54,352 nt of DNA from an uncultured Clostridia bacterium (GCA_944368155.1 CALVWW010000008.1:1-54352), one strand, 5' to 3'. Positions 1-8,508 are shown, counted from the first letter of the stretch. The notes: generated by a model from the letters alone, not told the origin. Program-made: numbers and translations.

Positions 1-571
1 CTTTGCAAAGATACAGATTTGTGCCTATGCCCGCCGTGGCGGTTATGCCCGTTTCTTTCAGAACGTGCTTAATCATCCGCATGGCGTATTCGCGGGCGGT
101 GCACTTTGCCGTTTTAAGGTATGAAGTTACGTCGATAAACACCTCGTCTATCGAATAAACGTGAATGTCGTCGGGCGCGGCGTACTGTAAATATATCTGA
201 TAAATCTTCGTGCTGTATTCAATGTAGTGCGCCATACGGGGCGGTGCGACAATGTACCCAAGTTCGAGCGAAGGGTCAGCTTTAAGTTCGCTGTCAAAGT
301 GCGACTTGCCCGTAAACTTCCTGTTCGGAGCGTTTCTGCGGCGTTCGCGGTTGACATCCCTCACTCTCTGCACAACTTCAAACAGACGCGCTCTGCCAGA
401 TACACCATACGATTTGAGCGCAGGGGTCACGGCAAGACAGATTGTCTTTTCCGTTCTGCTCTTATCAGCAACGACGAGGTTAGTATCCAACGGGTCGAGT
501 CCTCTGTCCACGCACTCTACGGAGGCATAAAATGATTTAAGGTCGATTGCAATATAAGTACGCTCCTTCAC
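1..571 (-). CDS. Y-family DNA polymerase (UmuC/DinB/UvrX-like), N-terminal part, cut by window edge
   Basis: The frame is open to the left edge, so only about 190 N-terminal residues are present. It begins with GTG (569-571), with AGGAGG five bases upstream. Residues 8-18 carry IAIDLKSFYAS with metal-binding Asp10. Residues 139-146 carry YSIDEVFI, whose Asp-Glu pair (142/143) completes the Y-family active site. These polymerases copy across damaged bases. The long segment between the two motifs resembles the UmuC/UvrX group of Bacillota more than DinB, but the diagnostic C-terminus is missing. It lies on the same strand as Ku and the ligase, yet has its own promoter and a palindromic operator, which fits damage-induced expression. 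Confidence 0.9.
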   Translation of the reverse strand, partial: MKERTYIAIDLKSFYASVECVDRGLDPLDTNLVVADKSRTEKTICLAVTPALKSYGVSGRARLFEVVQRVRDVNRERRRNAPNRKFTGKSHFDSELKADPSLELGYIVAPPRMAHYIEYSTKIYQIYLQYAAPDDIHVYSIDEVFIDVTSYLKTAKCTAREYAMRMIKHVLKETGITATAGIGTNLYLCK

Positions 572-584
572 TTTTACCTCCTAA

Positions 585-606
585 AATACAAACATTTGTT
601 TGTATT
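585..606. promoter_or_regulatory. SOS-box-like palindromic operator of the Y-family polymerase
   Basis: Ten-base arms AATACAAACA and TGTTTGTATT are separated by TT and form a perfect inverted repeat just downstream of the -10 box. The core CAAACATTTGTTTG is close to the Gram-positive LexA box (CGAAC-N4-GTTCG type). LexA control is inferred from site, position and gene. Confidence 0.65.
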
Positions 607-635
607 ATTTTAATACTTGAAATCCCATTTGTCAA
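607..635 (-). promoter_or_regulatory. Sigma-A promoter of the Y-family polymerase
   Basis: On the minus strand TTGACA (630-635) and TAAAAT (607-612) are 17 bases apart. The -35 overlaps the stop codon of the upstream ligase gene. Confidence 0.75.
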
Positions 636-1555
636 TAGATTTTATCAAATCTCAAACCTTTCCATACGGGCTGGCGCATTCCGCCACTCTCTGTCTCGTG
701 CATGAAGTGTGCCGTGCCTATAAGTTGAGGTTTGAGCCAGACGGCGTTTTTATATTTGGGGAACCACGGATTTTTGACCGTATTCCCTTTTGAGAATTGC
801 GCTATGATACCCCTCTCCTCCTTCGATATGCCAAGGTAGACTTTGCCGCGGCATTGCAATTTTCCCTCATCGTCGTAATAACCCAAAATGAGGTCTTTGA
901 CCTCGCCGTACTCGTCGAGCTGGTAGCCCAAAATCAGCAAGTCCTCGTCCTGCATTACCTTGATTTTGAGCCAGTCGCGCGTGCGCTTGCCTATGTGGTA
1001 CAGCCCATCCTTCCTTTTAGCAACTATGCCTTCAAGCTCCTGTGACTTTGCAAGCTCAAAGAAGGCAATGCCATTCTTTTCTATATACCTTGAAATTGTG
1101 AGGTTATTGCCCTCGCGCACCGCCTTTGAAAGTATAGCCTTGCGCTCCATGAGCGGCTTATCCGTAAGGTCTTTGCCGTTATGATAAATAATGTCGTAGG
1201 CGACAAACTGAACGGGATTACTCTTTGCCGCAAGACTGATTTTAAAACTGTCCGCCATGAGGCTGCGGCGTTGAAGGGCATAAAAATCGGGCTTGCCGTC
1301 TTTATTTAAAACGACAAGCTCGCCGTCAAGTATTACCCGCCTTTTGACGCACCTGTTCATCTGCGAAAGTTCAGGATAGATTGCCGTCACGTCCTTATGG
1401 CGCTTGTTACGTAAACTTACTGACTTGCTGTCGATATACGCAAGGCAGCGTATGCCGTCCAGCTTCAACTCGTAGATATAGTTTTCGTCGTCGAACGGCT
1501 GCGTTTCATACAGGAGCATGGGCGAGATGTTTTTATCTTCAAACAGGTCGCTCAC
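632..1555 (-). CDS. ligD: ATP-dependent DNA ligase (LigD-type ligase domain only)
   Basis: This 307-residue protein seals breaks in bacterial non-homologous end joining. Motif I is KLDGIR with nucleotidyl-lysine Lys31. LDGELVV, GIVAKR and DWLKIK are later ligase motifs, and the C-terminal half is the OB-fold. It contains only the ligase module; the phosphoesterase and primase-polymerase domains of mycobacterial or Pseudomonas LigD are absent. The start is GTG at 1553-1555, and its GTGA overlaps the stop codon of Ku, so the two are probably translationally coupled. This pairing fixes the role as the NHEJ ligase. Confidence 0.92.
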   Translation of the reverse strand: MSDLFEDKNISPMLLYETQPFDDENYIYELKLDGIRCLAYIDSKSVSLRNKRHKDVTAIYPELSQMNRCVKRRVILDGELVVLNKDGKPDFYALQRRSLMADSFKISLAAKSNPVQFVAYDIIYHNGKDLTDKPLMERKAILSKAVREGNNLTISRYIEKNGIAFFELAKSQELEGIVAKRKDGLYHIGKRTRDWLKIKVMQDEDLLILGYQLDEYGEVKDLILGYYDDEGKLQCRGKVYLGISKEERGIIAQFSKGNTVKNPWFPKYKNAVWLKPQLIGTAHFMHETESGGMRQPVWKGLRFDKIY

Positions 1556-2367
1556 GCCTTTTTACGCTCCGCCGTTTTCTTGGTTGCCGTCCGCTTTGTC
1601 GGCTTGGGCTTTTGCGCAAGTTCTAGACTCTTTGTCAGCGCCTCCATTAAATCTATCATCTTGCCCGAACCGCCCTCCTTGGGCGATATAATTTCCTTGC
1701 CCGCAATTTTGCGCTCGATTGCCTCCTGAACCTTGCGGCGGTATTCGTCCTTATAGTCCGAAGGATTGAACTTGCCGCTCATTCCCTCAATAAGCGCTTT
1801 CGCCATTTTAAGCTCTGCCTCACTGCCCTGCTCCTTTACCTCTTTGGCAGGGTTGGCTGTAATTTCTTCCTCAAAGAAAAGTGTATTGAGCATCATCTGT
1901 CCGCCCCTTGCACGAATGAGAATGAGCGTTTCCTTTGTACCGAGCACGGTTTTGGCAACAGCCGCTTTATCCTCCTGCTCCATTGCAGCAAGTAACACGG
2001 CAAATGCCTTCTCCGCGCCCGTGGGGACTACATAGTATGGCTTATCGAAATAGATGGGGTCGACTTCGGAGAGCTTGACGAACTTTTCGATGGTAATGTT
2101 CTTATCCTTCTTAGATTTGAGCTTATCGAAGTCCTTATTTTCAAAAATAACGTACTTGCCGTCCTCGTACTCAAAGCCCTTTACTATGTCCTCCTGCCTG
2201 ACCTCCCTGCCATCACAGTCGGCGCAAGTCTTTTTGTACTTTACGCGACTCATCGTCTTTTTATCTATCATGTTGAACCCGATAGAATTGTCCTTCACCG
2301 CGCTGTGGAGCGTGACAGGAATATACACCAGCCCGAAACTTATACTGCCTTTATAACTGTATGCCAT
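1552..2367 (-). CDS. ku: Ku protein, NHEJ DNA end-binding
   Basis: Bacterial Ku forms a homodimeric ring on double-strand ends and recruits LigD. The chosen ATG gives MAYSYKGSISFGLVYIPV, the classic Ku start. Fourteen further codons are open upstream, but they look untranslated and no start has a clear ribosome site. From this start it has 271 residues, a usual length. The Ku core includes YVVPTGAEKAFAVL, and the end is a Lys/Thr-rich basic tail of the kind that extends bacterial Ku on DNA. It is the first gene of the ku-ligD pair. Confidence 0.92.
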   Translation of the reverse strand: MAYSYKGSISFGLVYIPVTLHSAVKDNSIGFNMIDKKTMSRVKYKKTCADCDGREVRQEDIVKGFEYEDGKYVIFENKDFDKLKSKKDKNITIEKFVKLSEVDPIYFDKPYYVVPTGAEKAFAVLLAAMEQEDKAAVAKTVLGTKETLILIRARGGQMMLNTLFFEEEITANPAKEVKEQGSEAELKMAKALIEGMSGKFNPSDYKDEYRRKVQEAIERKIAGKEIISPKEGGSGKMIDLMEALTKSLELAQKPKPTKRTATKKTAERKKA

Positions 2368-2742
2368 ATATATAGTTTGAGTCATTTTATTCAAAATAAA
2401 ACTCTGCATAAACCATATGAATGAGTTTTAGAATTGAATATTTTATTAAAACCATTGGTATGACCAAGCAAAAAATTCAACATTAGTTCAACATTTCAGG
2501 TAAAAACACCTTAAAACATATAAACACGATAAAAGGCAAAAATGAAAGCTTTTAAGCCAAAAATGCTCCAATTTTACTCAAAAATTGACATTGTTTGAGA
2601 CGTATTAAGACGATAAAAATTGCCGATTTTCGATGGGCAACAACCCCATGGTCGGCGCAACGGTAGCCGTTGCAGTTGCCGTTCAGCAGGGTATGGCAAA
2701 GTAATTGCGGCATATATACCATTCAATTTTTAATTTCTAAAC
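2368..2742. other. AT-rich intergenic region upstream of ku
   Basis: No convincing gene. It holds two direct copies of TTCAACATT near 2476-2495 and a 24-codon open frame at 2633-2704 (listed separately). The ku promoter must lie here, but no good hexamer pair was seen. Confidence 0.5.
2633..2704 (+). pseudogene. Possible 3' remnant of a lost gene
   Basis: A 23-residue frame (MGNNPMVGATVAVAVAV, then QQGMAK) ends at TAA 38 bases before a strong terminator. It has no ribosome site, and upstream codons soon hit a stop. GC and codon use match real genes here, unlike the AT-rich DNA before it. It reads like the C-terminus of a deleted gene. The family was not recognised. Confidence 0.3.
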
Positions 2743-2783
2743 AAAAACAGCGGCTTCGGGAAATTCCCGAAGCCGCTGTTTTT
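2743..2783. terminator. Bidirectional intrinsic terminator
   Basis: Eighteen-base arms (AAAAACAGCGGCTTCGGG and its complement) with an AAATT loop give U-tracts in both directions. It serves the redox operon on the minus strand. Confidence 0.85.
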
Positions 2784-2820
2784 GCTTTTAATAAATATCA
2801 GCAATAAAATTTGAGAAAAA

Positions 2821-3972
2821 TTACTCGCCCTGCGGTACTTCTATCTCCATATCCGAATCGGGATAGGTGCAGCAGGGATGAATATAGCCGAACTTTGAAT
2901 CTGCAAGGCGGCGCTTATCTCCTCCCGCTATTGAAAATTTTCCGTCTATCAATCTGCTGTGGCAATAGCCGCAGCCGCCTGCGCGGCACTTTGAGGGAAC
3001 TTTTAGACCCGCCCTCTCCATAGCCGCAAGGAGCGTTTCGCGCGAGTCTGCCGCAACTTTGAACACCTCATCGCGGATATGCACGGTGAGATTGTATTTT
3101 TCAGGCTTTACATCGCGGTTACCTAAGCAGTTGGCCTCTTTGCGCACATACTTACCGCCCACTCCGAGCTGCGCAAGCTGCTTATCTGCAAAATCGTACA
3201 TGGCCTGCGGCCCGCACAACATAACGGAATAACTCTCGGGCGCATATTTTTTTATTATTTCGGCGGTTATAAAACCGTTTTCATATCCCGGCTTATTTTC
3301 ATCGCTCAAAATATACACGACTTTAAAATTATTACCGGCAAGGCGGTCGAGCTCGGCTTTGAACGCAAGGTCGGCTTGCGTGCGCGCGCCGTACAGCAGT
3401 GTGAGATTAAAATTTTCGCTCCCTTCGGCTATGGCGCGGGCCATGCAGACAAACGGCGTTATGCCGCTTCCGCCCGCTATGCCGACAATATCGGACCTGT
3501 CGCGCACACCGTCGTAAAAGAAAAAGCCGGAAGGGTCGCCTATCGTAAAACTATCGCCGGGCTTCGCATTTTCGTACAACCAGCCGCTGAAAAAACCTGC
3601 CTTCTTTACGGTCACTGAAAGTTCGCCCTTGCGTAGAGCGGTAAACGGCGAAGAACTTACCGCATAGGGGCGGGACACAAACGATTCGCCCACATTGTGT
3701 CCCACCGTCACATATTGTCCGGCGCGGAAAATCATTTTTTTTGAGAGCCTGAAGGTGTAAGTCTTCATGTCGGCCGCAACATCTTCGACAGCGACAAGCT
3801 CGGCAGTCTGTAAACCGGGGTGAAGTATTTTAGCCGTTTCGTTTACGCGGTAGGTAAGAGGCAACGGCGTCGCAGGAGCCTCTGCCAGCTTATTTTCGCG
3901 GACAGGCACCATCCTTTTGAAACGCAAAAGGTCCATAAAGCCGAATATCTGTCTTCTGAACTTATATGCCAT
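2821..3972 (-). CDS. Ferredoxin-NAD(P)H reductase-like flavoprotein with C-terminal 2Fe-2S domain
   Basis: The 383-residue protein has three electron-transfer modules. After about 55 residues of unassigned N-terminus comes an FAD-binding barrel (RPYAVSSSP, about 103-111). A NAD(P)-binding Rossmann domain follows (GIAGGSGITPF, with CGPQ near its end), then a plant-type 2Fe-2S ferredoxin domain (CRAGGCGYC plus a distal Cys). This is the layout of hybrid reductases such as NADH-dependent HCP or oxygenase reductases. It starts three bases after the stop of the flavoprotein at 3976-5499, so it is probably its electron donor. The partner assignment is inferred. Confidence 0.85.
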   Translation of the reverse strand: MAYKFRRQIFGFMDLLRFKRMVPVRENKLAEAPATPLPLTYRVNETAKILHPGLQTAELVAVEDVAADMKTYTFRLSKKMIFRAGQYVTVGHNVGESFVSRPYAVSSSPFTALRKGELSVTVKKAGFFSGWLYENAKPGDSFTIGDPSGFFFYDGVRDRSDIVGIAGGSGITPFVCMARAIAEGSENFNLTLLYGARTQADLAFKAELDRLAGNNFKVVYILSDENKPGYENGFITAEIIKKYAPESYSVMLCGPQAMYDFADKQLAQLGVGGKYVRKEANCLGNRDVKPEKYNLTVHIRDEVFKVAADSRETLLAAMERAGLKVPSKCRAGGCGYCHSRLIDGKFSIAGGDKRRLADSKFGYIHPCCTYPDSDMEIEVPQGE

Positions 3973-3975
3973 TTT

Positions 3976-5499
3976 TCAGCCCTCCTTCTTCATATCGCCG
4001 ACCGTCTGTCTGCCCGTTATGTCACCGGAAAAATACGCGCTCGAATAGCCGGAAAGGCGCATAGAATAACCGCCGGCAAAGCGGAGTCCGCGCGTCATAT
4101 AATCGTGCGCCATCATCTGCAACCTCGGGTTGAGGCCGTCCCAATACTGCGACTCATATCCGTATATTCCGCCCTCGGGATGACCGCAATAGTGCGCATA
4201 TGTCATGGGCGTAGCAACGGAAATCTCCTCTATGCTGTCGCGTATTTTACTTCCTGTGTCGCGCTCGAATCGGTCTATCATTATATTTGCGACCTTCTCC
4301 TTCGTGCGTGCATAATCTTCCGGCCTGACGTCGCCCCAGCAATCGGACATATAGAGCGTCGTGAAATACATAATCGCCGTGCCGTCAGGCGAACAACCGG
4401 GGTCGGCGCGGTTCAGGCAGACTGTTGCCTGCACCCTGTTGGTATCTATATTCTTCATCAGCTCATACTGTTTTACGCTGTCGGAAGTGTCATACAGGAA
4501 ATAGTTATGGTTTTCAATGCCGAGTTCATCTGCACTCTTGTTGAGACCGAGAAACATTGAAAAACCTCTGCCTGCAAACTTTCGCGCATTTGTGGCGCGG
4601 ACTATCTTTTCGGGCACTCCGTCCATCATTTTACCGTATACGACGTGGGGAGAACAGTTTGCAATGACATGGCGCGTCTTTATCTGCCTGCCGCCCTTTA
4701 AAACGACGCCTTCAACGCCGCCGTCGTTTCCCGTTAAAATCTTAGCCGCTTCGGTATTGAACCATATATCGCCGCCCAGTTCGCGTATCCTTTCGCACAT
4801 GGCGAGAGATATTTCATGGGAACGCATTTTTGGCATCATGGCGCCGCGCGTTATATACCTTATGACCATGGATACATAGTGCGTAAAACTGAGGTCGTCG
4901 CAGTGCGCGCCGAGATAGCACCAATAGGCGTTTATTATGTCGCGCGCCCTCTGCGGCATCCTGAGAGAGGCGAGCACTTCGTTCACCGAATAAGAGCCCG
5001 TGCGCACATAGTTGCCGTATTCCCTGACCATTACCGAGGAATCGACCGCGCCGTTTCTCGAATTGGTGTAAGCCTGTGCGGCGCGAATCTGCTCTCCGAG
5101 TTCAAAAAAGCGTTCTACAGATTGGCGCGAACCGGGAACATAGCGCTCCATTTTGTCAATGAACGCCTGTTTGCCGAATGGCATTAACGCATCGAGATTC
5201 TCTCTGCGGATAATAACCCGGTATGCGTCGGGTATAGGGACCCATTCAATTTTATCCGTAACGCCGAGACTGTCGAACAAGTCGCGCACGTCGCCTCCGT
5301 TTCCCTCAGGGCCGAAGTCATTCAATTCGTGCAGCGAGGCCTCGAATTCAAATCTGCCGCGGCGGAAACTGGTTGCGAATCCGCCCGGAAGATTGTGTTT
5401 TTCAACAAGCAGCACCTTGGCCCCGCCCTGCAACAGCCTTATGGCCGCAACAAGTCCGCCGTTGCCGGCACCGATGACCACAGCATCGTATCTGTCCAT
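3976..5499 (-). CDS. CrtI/RetSat-family FAD-dependent oxidoreductase
   Basis: The 507-residue protein begins YDAVVIGAGNGGLVAA, a Rossmann dinucleotide-binding motif, followed by EKHNLPGG as in phytoene desaturases and retinol saturases. The C-terminal GGYSMRLSG region is the matching FAD contact. Family members desaturate, isomerise or saturate polyene and other lipid substrates. No carotenoid or quinone genes are nearby, so the substrate is unknown. AAGGGGTGA precedes the ATG, with a strong promoter upstream. It is the first gene of a two-gene operon with the hybrid reductase. Confidence 0.85.
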   Translation of the reverse strand: MDRYDAVVIGAGNGGLVAAIRLLQGGAKVLLVEKHNLPGGFATSFRRGRFEFEASLHELNDFGPEGNGGDVRDLFDSLGVTDKIEWVPIPDAYRVIIRRENLDALMPFGKQAFIDKMERYVPGSRQSVERFFELGEQIRAAQAYTNSRNGAVDSSVMVREYGNYVRTGSYSVNEVLASLRMPQRARDIINAYWCYLGAHCDDLSFTHYVSMVIRYITRGAMMPKMRSHEISLAMCERIRELGGDIWFNTEAAKILTGNDGGVEGVVLKGGRQIKTRHVIANCSPHVVYGKMMDGVPEKIVRATNARKFAGRGFSMFLGLNKSADELGIENHNYFLYDTSDSVKQYELMKNIDTNRVQATVCLNRADPGCSPDGTAIMYFTTLYMSDCWGDVRPEDYARTKEKVANIMIDRFERDTGSKIRDSIEEISVATPMTYAHYCGHPEGGIYGYESQYWDGLNPRLQMMAHDYMTRGLRFAGGYSMRLSGYSSAYFSGDITGRQTVGDMKKEG

Positions 5500-5532
5500 T
5501 GTTCACCCCTTATCATCAATTATTCTGTGTAT

Positions 5533-5561
5533 ATTATAGACCGTTTTTGCAGAGCTGTCAA
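5533..5561 (-). promoter_or_regulatory. Sigma-A promoter of the redox operon
   Basis: On the minus strand TTGACA and TATAAT match consensus with a 17-base spacer. The leader to the ATG at 5499 is about 30 bases. Confidence 0.85.
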
Positions 5562-5597
5562 CGGCGTTTTAAAATTCGGCCGCAACATGTTGAAAAC

Positions 5598-5624
5598 GGC
5601 CGTGCGGCAGAATGCCGCACGGCC
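5598..5624 (-). terminator. Terminator after rsfS
   Basis: GGCCGTGCGGCA, loop GAA, and the exact complement form a 12-bp stem, followed on the minus strand by GTTTTC. The U-tract is weak but the position fits the end of rsfS. Confidence 0.65.
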
Positions 5625-5656
5625 AACTTAAGCGGATAAAAATTTTTAAAAACCAC

Positions 5657-6007
5657 TCAATCCCTGTAAAAAGTGAGGTTTTTGCCATCCTCCCACAGGC
5701 GCTCGAGGCGGTAAAAGTCGCGCATCTCGTCGTTGAATATATGCACTATTACGTCACCGTAGTCAATTACGTTCCAACGGCCTTCCCTGCCGCCGTCCCT
5801 GCGCTCGGGCGTAAGCGAATAATCTTTTTCCATTTTCTCTTCAAGGTTTTCGCACAGAGCCTTCACCGCCGTAGACGACCTTCCGCCGGCTATCACAAAG
5901 TAATCGCACAGCGAGCTCTTATCGGCGACGTCGATATAAACTATGTTTTCGCCCTTCTTATCGGAAAGTATTTTGCAGATTGCGAGTGTTTTTTCTTTAC
6001 TTGTCAT
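5657..6007 (-). CDS. rsfS: Ribosomal silencing factor RsfS
   Basis: This is a DUF143-family protein of 116 residues, the normal length. RsfS binds uL14 on the 50S subunit and blocks joining of the 30S subunit in starved cells. Typical elements are NIVYIDVADKSSLCDYFVIAGG, WNVIDYGDVIVHIF and the FYRLERLW end. It follows nadD-yqeK on the same strand by about 95 bases, the usual order in Bacillota. Confidence 0.95.
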   Translation of the reverse strand: MTSKEKTLAICKILSDKKGENIVYIDVADKSSLCDYFVIAGGRSSTAVKALCENLEEKMEKDYSLTPERRDGGREGRWNVIDYGDVIVHIFNDEMRDFYRLERLWEDGKNLTFYRD

Positions 6008-6102
6008 TAAGTATCATCCTCATATTTATATTTTATAATTTATTGGCGGGCGGCTTATTGCGCGAGCAGCGGCATTGAATTGCGGCAATCAGCACCTTGC
6101 TC

Positions 6103-7233
6103 CTATTTTTCAGCCCGCTCGGCGGCGATATAGTCGTATGCCTCCTGAGTCAGCGGATATATATCCTTCCCCGATTGCTTCAGGTAGGCGAGCTGTTCGA
6201 AAAGAGCGCGCTCGAGACATTCATCTATGTCGCGGCGGAAAAGCTTTCTCAGTTCCTCCACTCCTTCATAGTCGCGCCCTTCCTCGAGCATATCGCACAA
6301 AAATATCAATTTTTCAAGGTCAGACATGCCCGCCCTGCCGCTGGTATGATAGCGAATAGCATTTAAAATATCCTCGTCGTCCACACCGAATTCGTGTTCG
6401 GCGAGATATGCGCCCGCATATTGATGAACGACATTCTCGGGCACGCCTTCGGGCAGAACAAATCCCTTGAGTTTTTTATCTGACAGTTTTAAGTATTTGG
6501 CCGCGTCGTGCAATGCTGCGGCGATAACTGCCTTCTTTTCGGTAATTTTCAGTCTGCGGCAGTTTTCGGCCGCCATAAATGCCACACGCAGTGTATGCTG
6601 CGCTCGCTTTTCTGTGAGCAATTTTTGCGCCGCGCAGAGCTGCGGAATAAGATATAGTCCGTTCTTTTTTATATATCCGGCGATTGCATGCGGAACGAAC
6701 GGCGAGATATCTGCGCCGATGGCGGCGGCGGTACGCACGCGAGTTGAAGAAACTGCCGCACCCGTATATCCCACCACAAGCGCTTCGCCGCCGTAGAGAG
6801 AGCCAAACCGCGCCTGCGCCGCGGCAACGTCGTCGCCGCCTTCGCGGGCGCACACCGCGGGCTTTACGCAATTCAAAATACGCTCGGGATATACCCACTC
6901 GGGAAAGCATGCAAACATATCCGCGCCCATGAGAAAGTATATCTCATCTTCGGGATATTCATGCCTTAAGTGCTCGCAGGTTATGTACGAAAAACTGGCG
7001 CCCCCTTTATTTATTTCATAGTCGGAAACTTCGGCGAAATCTCCGAAAGCTATGCGGCACATTTCCAGCCTTGCCGACGGCGAAGCCGTCATCTGTCCGC
7101 TCTTATGCGGAGAGACGGCCGTAGGCATGACGATTACCTTGTCTGCGTCTGTTGCGGAGATTGCCGCTTTAAGCATGGCCACATGTTCGTTGTGTACGGG
7201 GTTGAACGCCCCGCCGAAAAGAATTATTTTCAT
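6103..7233 (-). CDS. nadD: Fusion of nicotinate-nucleotide adenylyltransferase (NadD) and YqeK HD hydrolase
   Basis: The ATG at 7233 gives MKIILFGGAFNPVHNEH, the NadD nucleotidyltransferase signature (GGxFxPxHxxH); 38 open codons upstream look like leader. Residues 1 to about 190 form NadD, which makes deamido-NAD from nicotinate mononucleotide and ATP. From about residue 210 comes an HD domain (AHTLRVAFMA, ALHDAAKY, HEFGVDDEDILNAIRYHTSG), matching YqeK, a diadenosine tetraphosphate hydrolase. In Bacillus these are separate adjacent genes; fusions occur in Clostridia. The total is 376 residues. Confidence 0.93.
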   Translation of the reverse strand: MKIILFGGAFNPVHNEHVAMLKAAISATDADKVIVMPTAVSPHKSGQMTASPSARLEMCRIAFGDFAEVSDYEINKGGASFSYITCEHLRHEYPEDEIYFLMGADMFACFPEWVYPERILNCVKPAVCAREGGDDVAAAQARFGSLYGGEALVVGYTGAAVSSTRVRTAAAIGADISPFVPHAIAGYIKKNGLYLIPQLCAAQKLLTEKRAQHTLRVAFMAAENCRRLKITEKKAVIAAALHDAAKYLKLSDKKLKGFVLPEGVPENVVHQYAGAYLAEHEFGVDDEDILNAIRYHTSGRAGMSDLEKLIFLCDMLEEGRDYEGVEELRKLFRRDIDECLERALFEQLAYLKQSGKDIYPLTQEAYDYIAAERAEK

Positions 7234-7294
7234 ATTTATTTTAAAATGGACAAAAAACCGTTTAAATGCACGTTTTTGCGGCAAAAATTTAATT

Positions 7295-8035
7295 ATGAAA
7301 AGGTTTATACCGCTTATTTTGGACGCGCTTCTTGCAGCGCTGTGCACATTTTTACTGTTATTTACGCTTGTAAGATATTATATATCGGCCGCGGCGGGAC
7401 TGGCGGCGGGAATCACAGGCGGGTTGGCGGCAGGCGCAGCAGCTTATATTTACATAAGTTTGCGCCAGAAGAGAAATACAGCCATATCTGCCGGGCACGC
7501 AGGCGCAGAAAAACTTGCGGCGCACCTCGCCATTCTGGGAAACGACGGTGCAAAGAAACTTATTGCGCAGTGCGTGAACGGCACAGCAGATGAATTTGTT
7601 GAAAATGATACGGAGATATTTGCCGTTGAATGCAAATTCGAACCGGCCTCAACCGACGACCTTGTGCCGCTTTTAAGAGTGCAGACGCCAAAGAAAAAGC
7701 GTTTTATATGTGCGTCGGCGACGCCGGCGTGCGCAGACTTTGCCGCTGCCGCAGGCATTGAACTTGTGTGCGCAGACGAACTTTATGAGATAGTGAAACA
7801 GGCGGACAAGTTGCCTGAAAAGTATCTGTGGGAAGGCAAAAAACGCACTAAATTTATAACTCTGGTAAAACAGCGCTTTACAAAAAAGCTATGTCTGCCC
7901 TCATTCTGGTCGGGTGCGGCGCTGTTGTTTTTCAGTTACTTTACCTACTACCCTGTATACTATATAATCTTCGGCTCGCTGTTGCTCGTGCTTTGTGCCG
8001 CCGCGGCAGTCTTCGGAAAAAAGAAAAGTGCCTGA
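7295..8035 (+). CDS. Membrane protein with a restriction-endonuclease-like (Mrr-type) central domain
   Basis: The 246-residue protein starts at ATG 7295 (MKRFIPLILDALLAAL). Two N-terminal membrane segments fall within residues 1-55 and two at the C-terminus (about 195-240). The soluble middle has FAVECKFE, KKKRFICASA and GIELVCADELYEIV. The lone acidic residue before CK and the closing IELVxxxEL strand-helix resemble Mrr/NERD nuclease folds, but the full D-ExK motif is not clear. It diverges from nadD with only 61 bases between starts. Function unknown; the nuclease fold is a tentative reading. Confidence 0.6.
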   Translation: MKRFIPLILDALLAALCTFLLLFTLVRYYISAAAGLAAGITGGLAAGAAAYIYISLRQKRNTAISAGHAGAEKLAAHLAILGNDGAKKLIAQCVNGTADEFVENDTEIFAVECKFEPASTDDLVPLLRVQTPKKKRFICASATPACADFAAAAGIELVCADELYEIVKQADKLPEKYLWEGKKRTKFITLVKQRFTKKLCLPSFWSGAALLFFSYFTYYPVYYIIFGSLLLVLCAAAAVFGKKKSA

Positions 8036-8063
8036 ATAGTTTTAATTCGGGCATATGTGCCGC

Positions 8064-8360
8064 TCAATCAAGTTTGATGTGCTCGATATTTTTACGTGAA
8101 GAACGGCGGTAGAGCACGGCCTTGCGGCCTATCACTATAACGCACTCGGCACTAAGCCGCTCGGCCAGTTCCTCGCCTATCTCGCGGGGGACGCCGTCTG
8201 CGTTCTCCAGAATATTGACCTTAATAAGCTCGCGCGCCTCAAGGCAGTCGGAAAAGCTTTTGAGCATATTTTCGCCTATGCCCTCCTTTCCCACCTGACC
8301 AATCGGGGATAAATTCGCCGCGAGCGATTTTAATTTACTCCTCTGTTTTGACGTTAGCAT
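8064..8360 (-). CDS. yhbY: YhbY-family RNA-binding protein (CRM domain)
   Basis: The 98-residue protein is a single CRM domain. MLTSKQRSKLKSLA and the GQVGKEGI loop (GxxG RNA-binding motif) are diagnostic, and IVIGRKAVLYRRS is the final strand. YhbY binds pre-50S particles and aids ribosome assembly. AAGGT lies upstream of the ATG. It follows obgE, another 50S assembly factor, on the same strand. Confidence 0.93.
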   Translation of the reverse strand: MLTSKQRSKLKSLAANLSPIGQVGKEGIGENMLKSFSDCLEARELIKVNILENADGVPREIGEELAERLSAECVIVIGRKAVLYRRSSRKNIEHIKLD

Positions 8361-8508
8361 GTTTTTACCTTAAGCGCGGTTGCGCAATTTTTATTTCTGA
8401 AATTTAAGCGGAAGAGATATTTCTCCGTTCATTCTTCGGCTTATGGAGAACCCAGTTCATAAAGCTTCACGAAAAATTCAAAGCACGTCCCGAAATCTCC
8501 GCGGACCT

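Noticed and set aside
3820-4560. A 246-codon plus-strand frame over the redox genes
   Set aside because: Antisense shadow across two well-supported genes.
7234-7347. 38-codon N-terminal extension of NadD
   Set aside because: The NadD family begins at MKIILFGGAFNP; the extension overlaps the divergent gene's start region.
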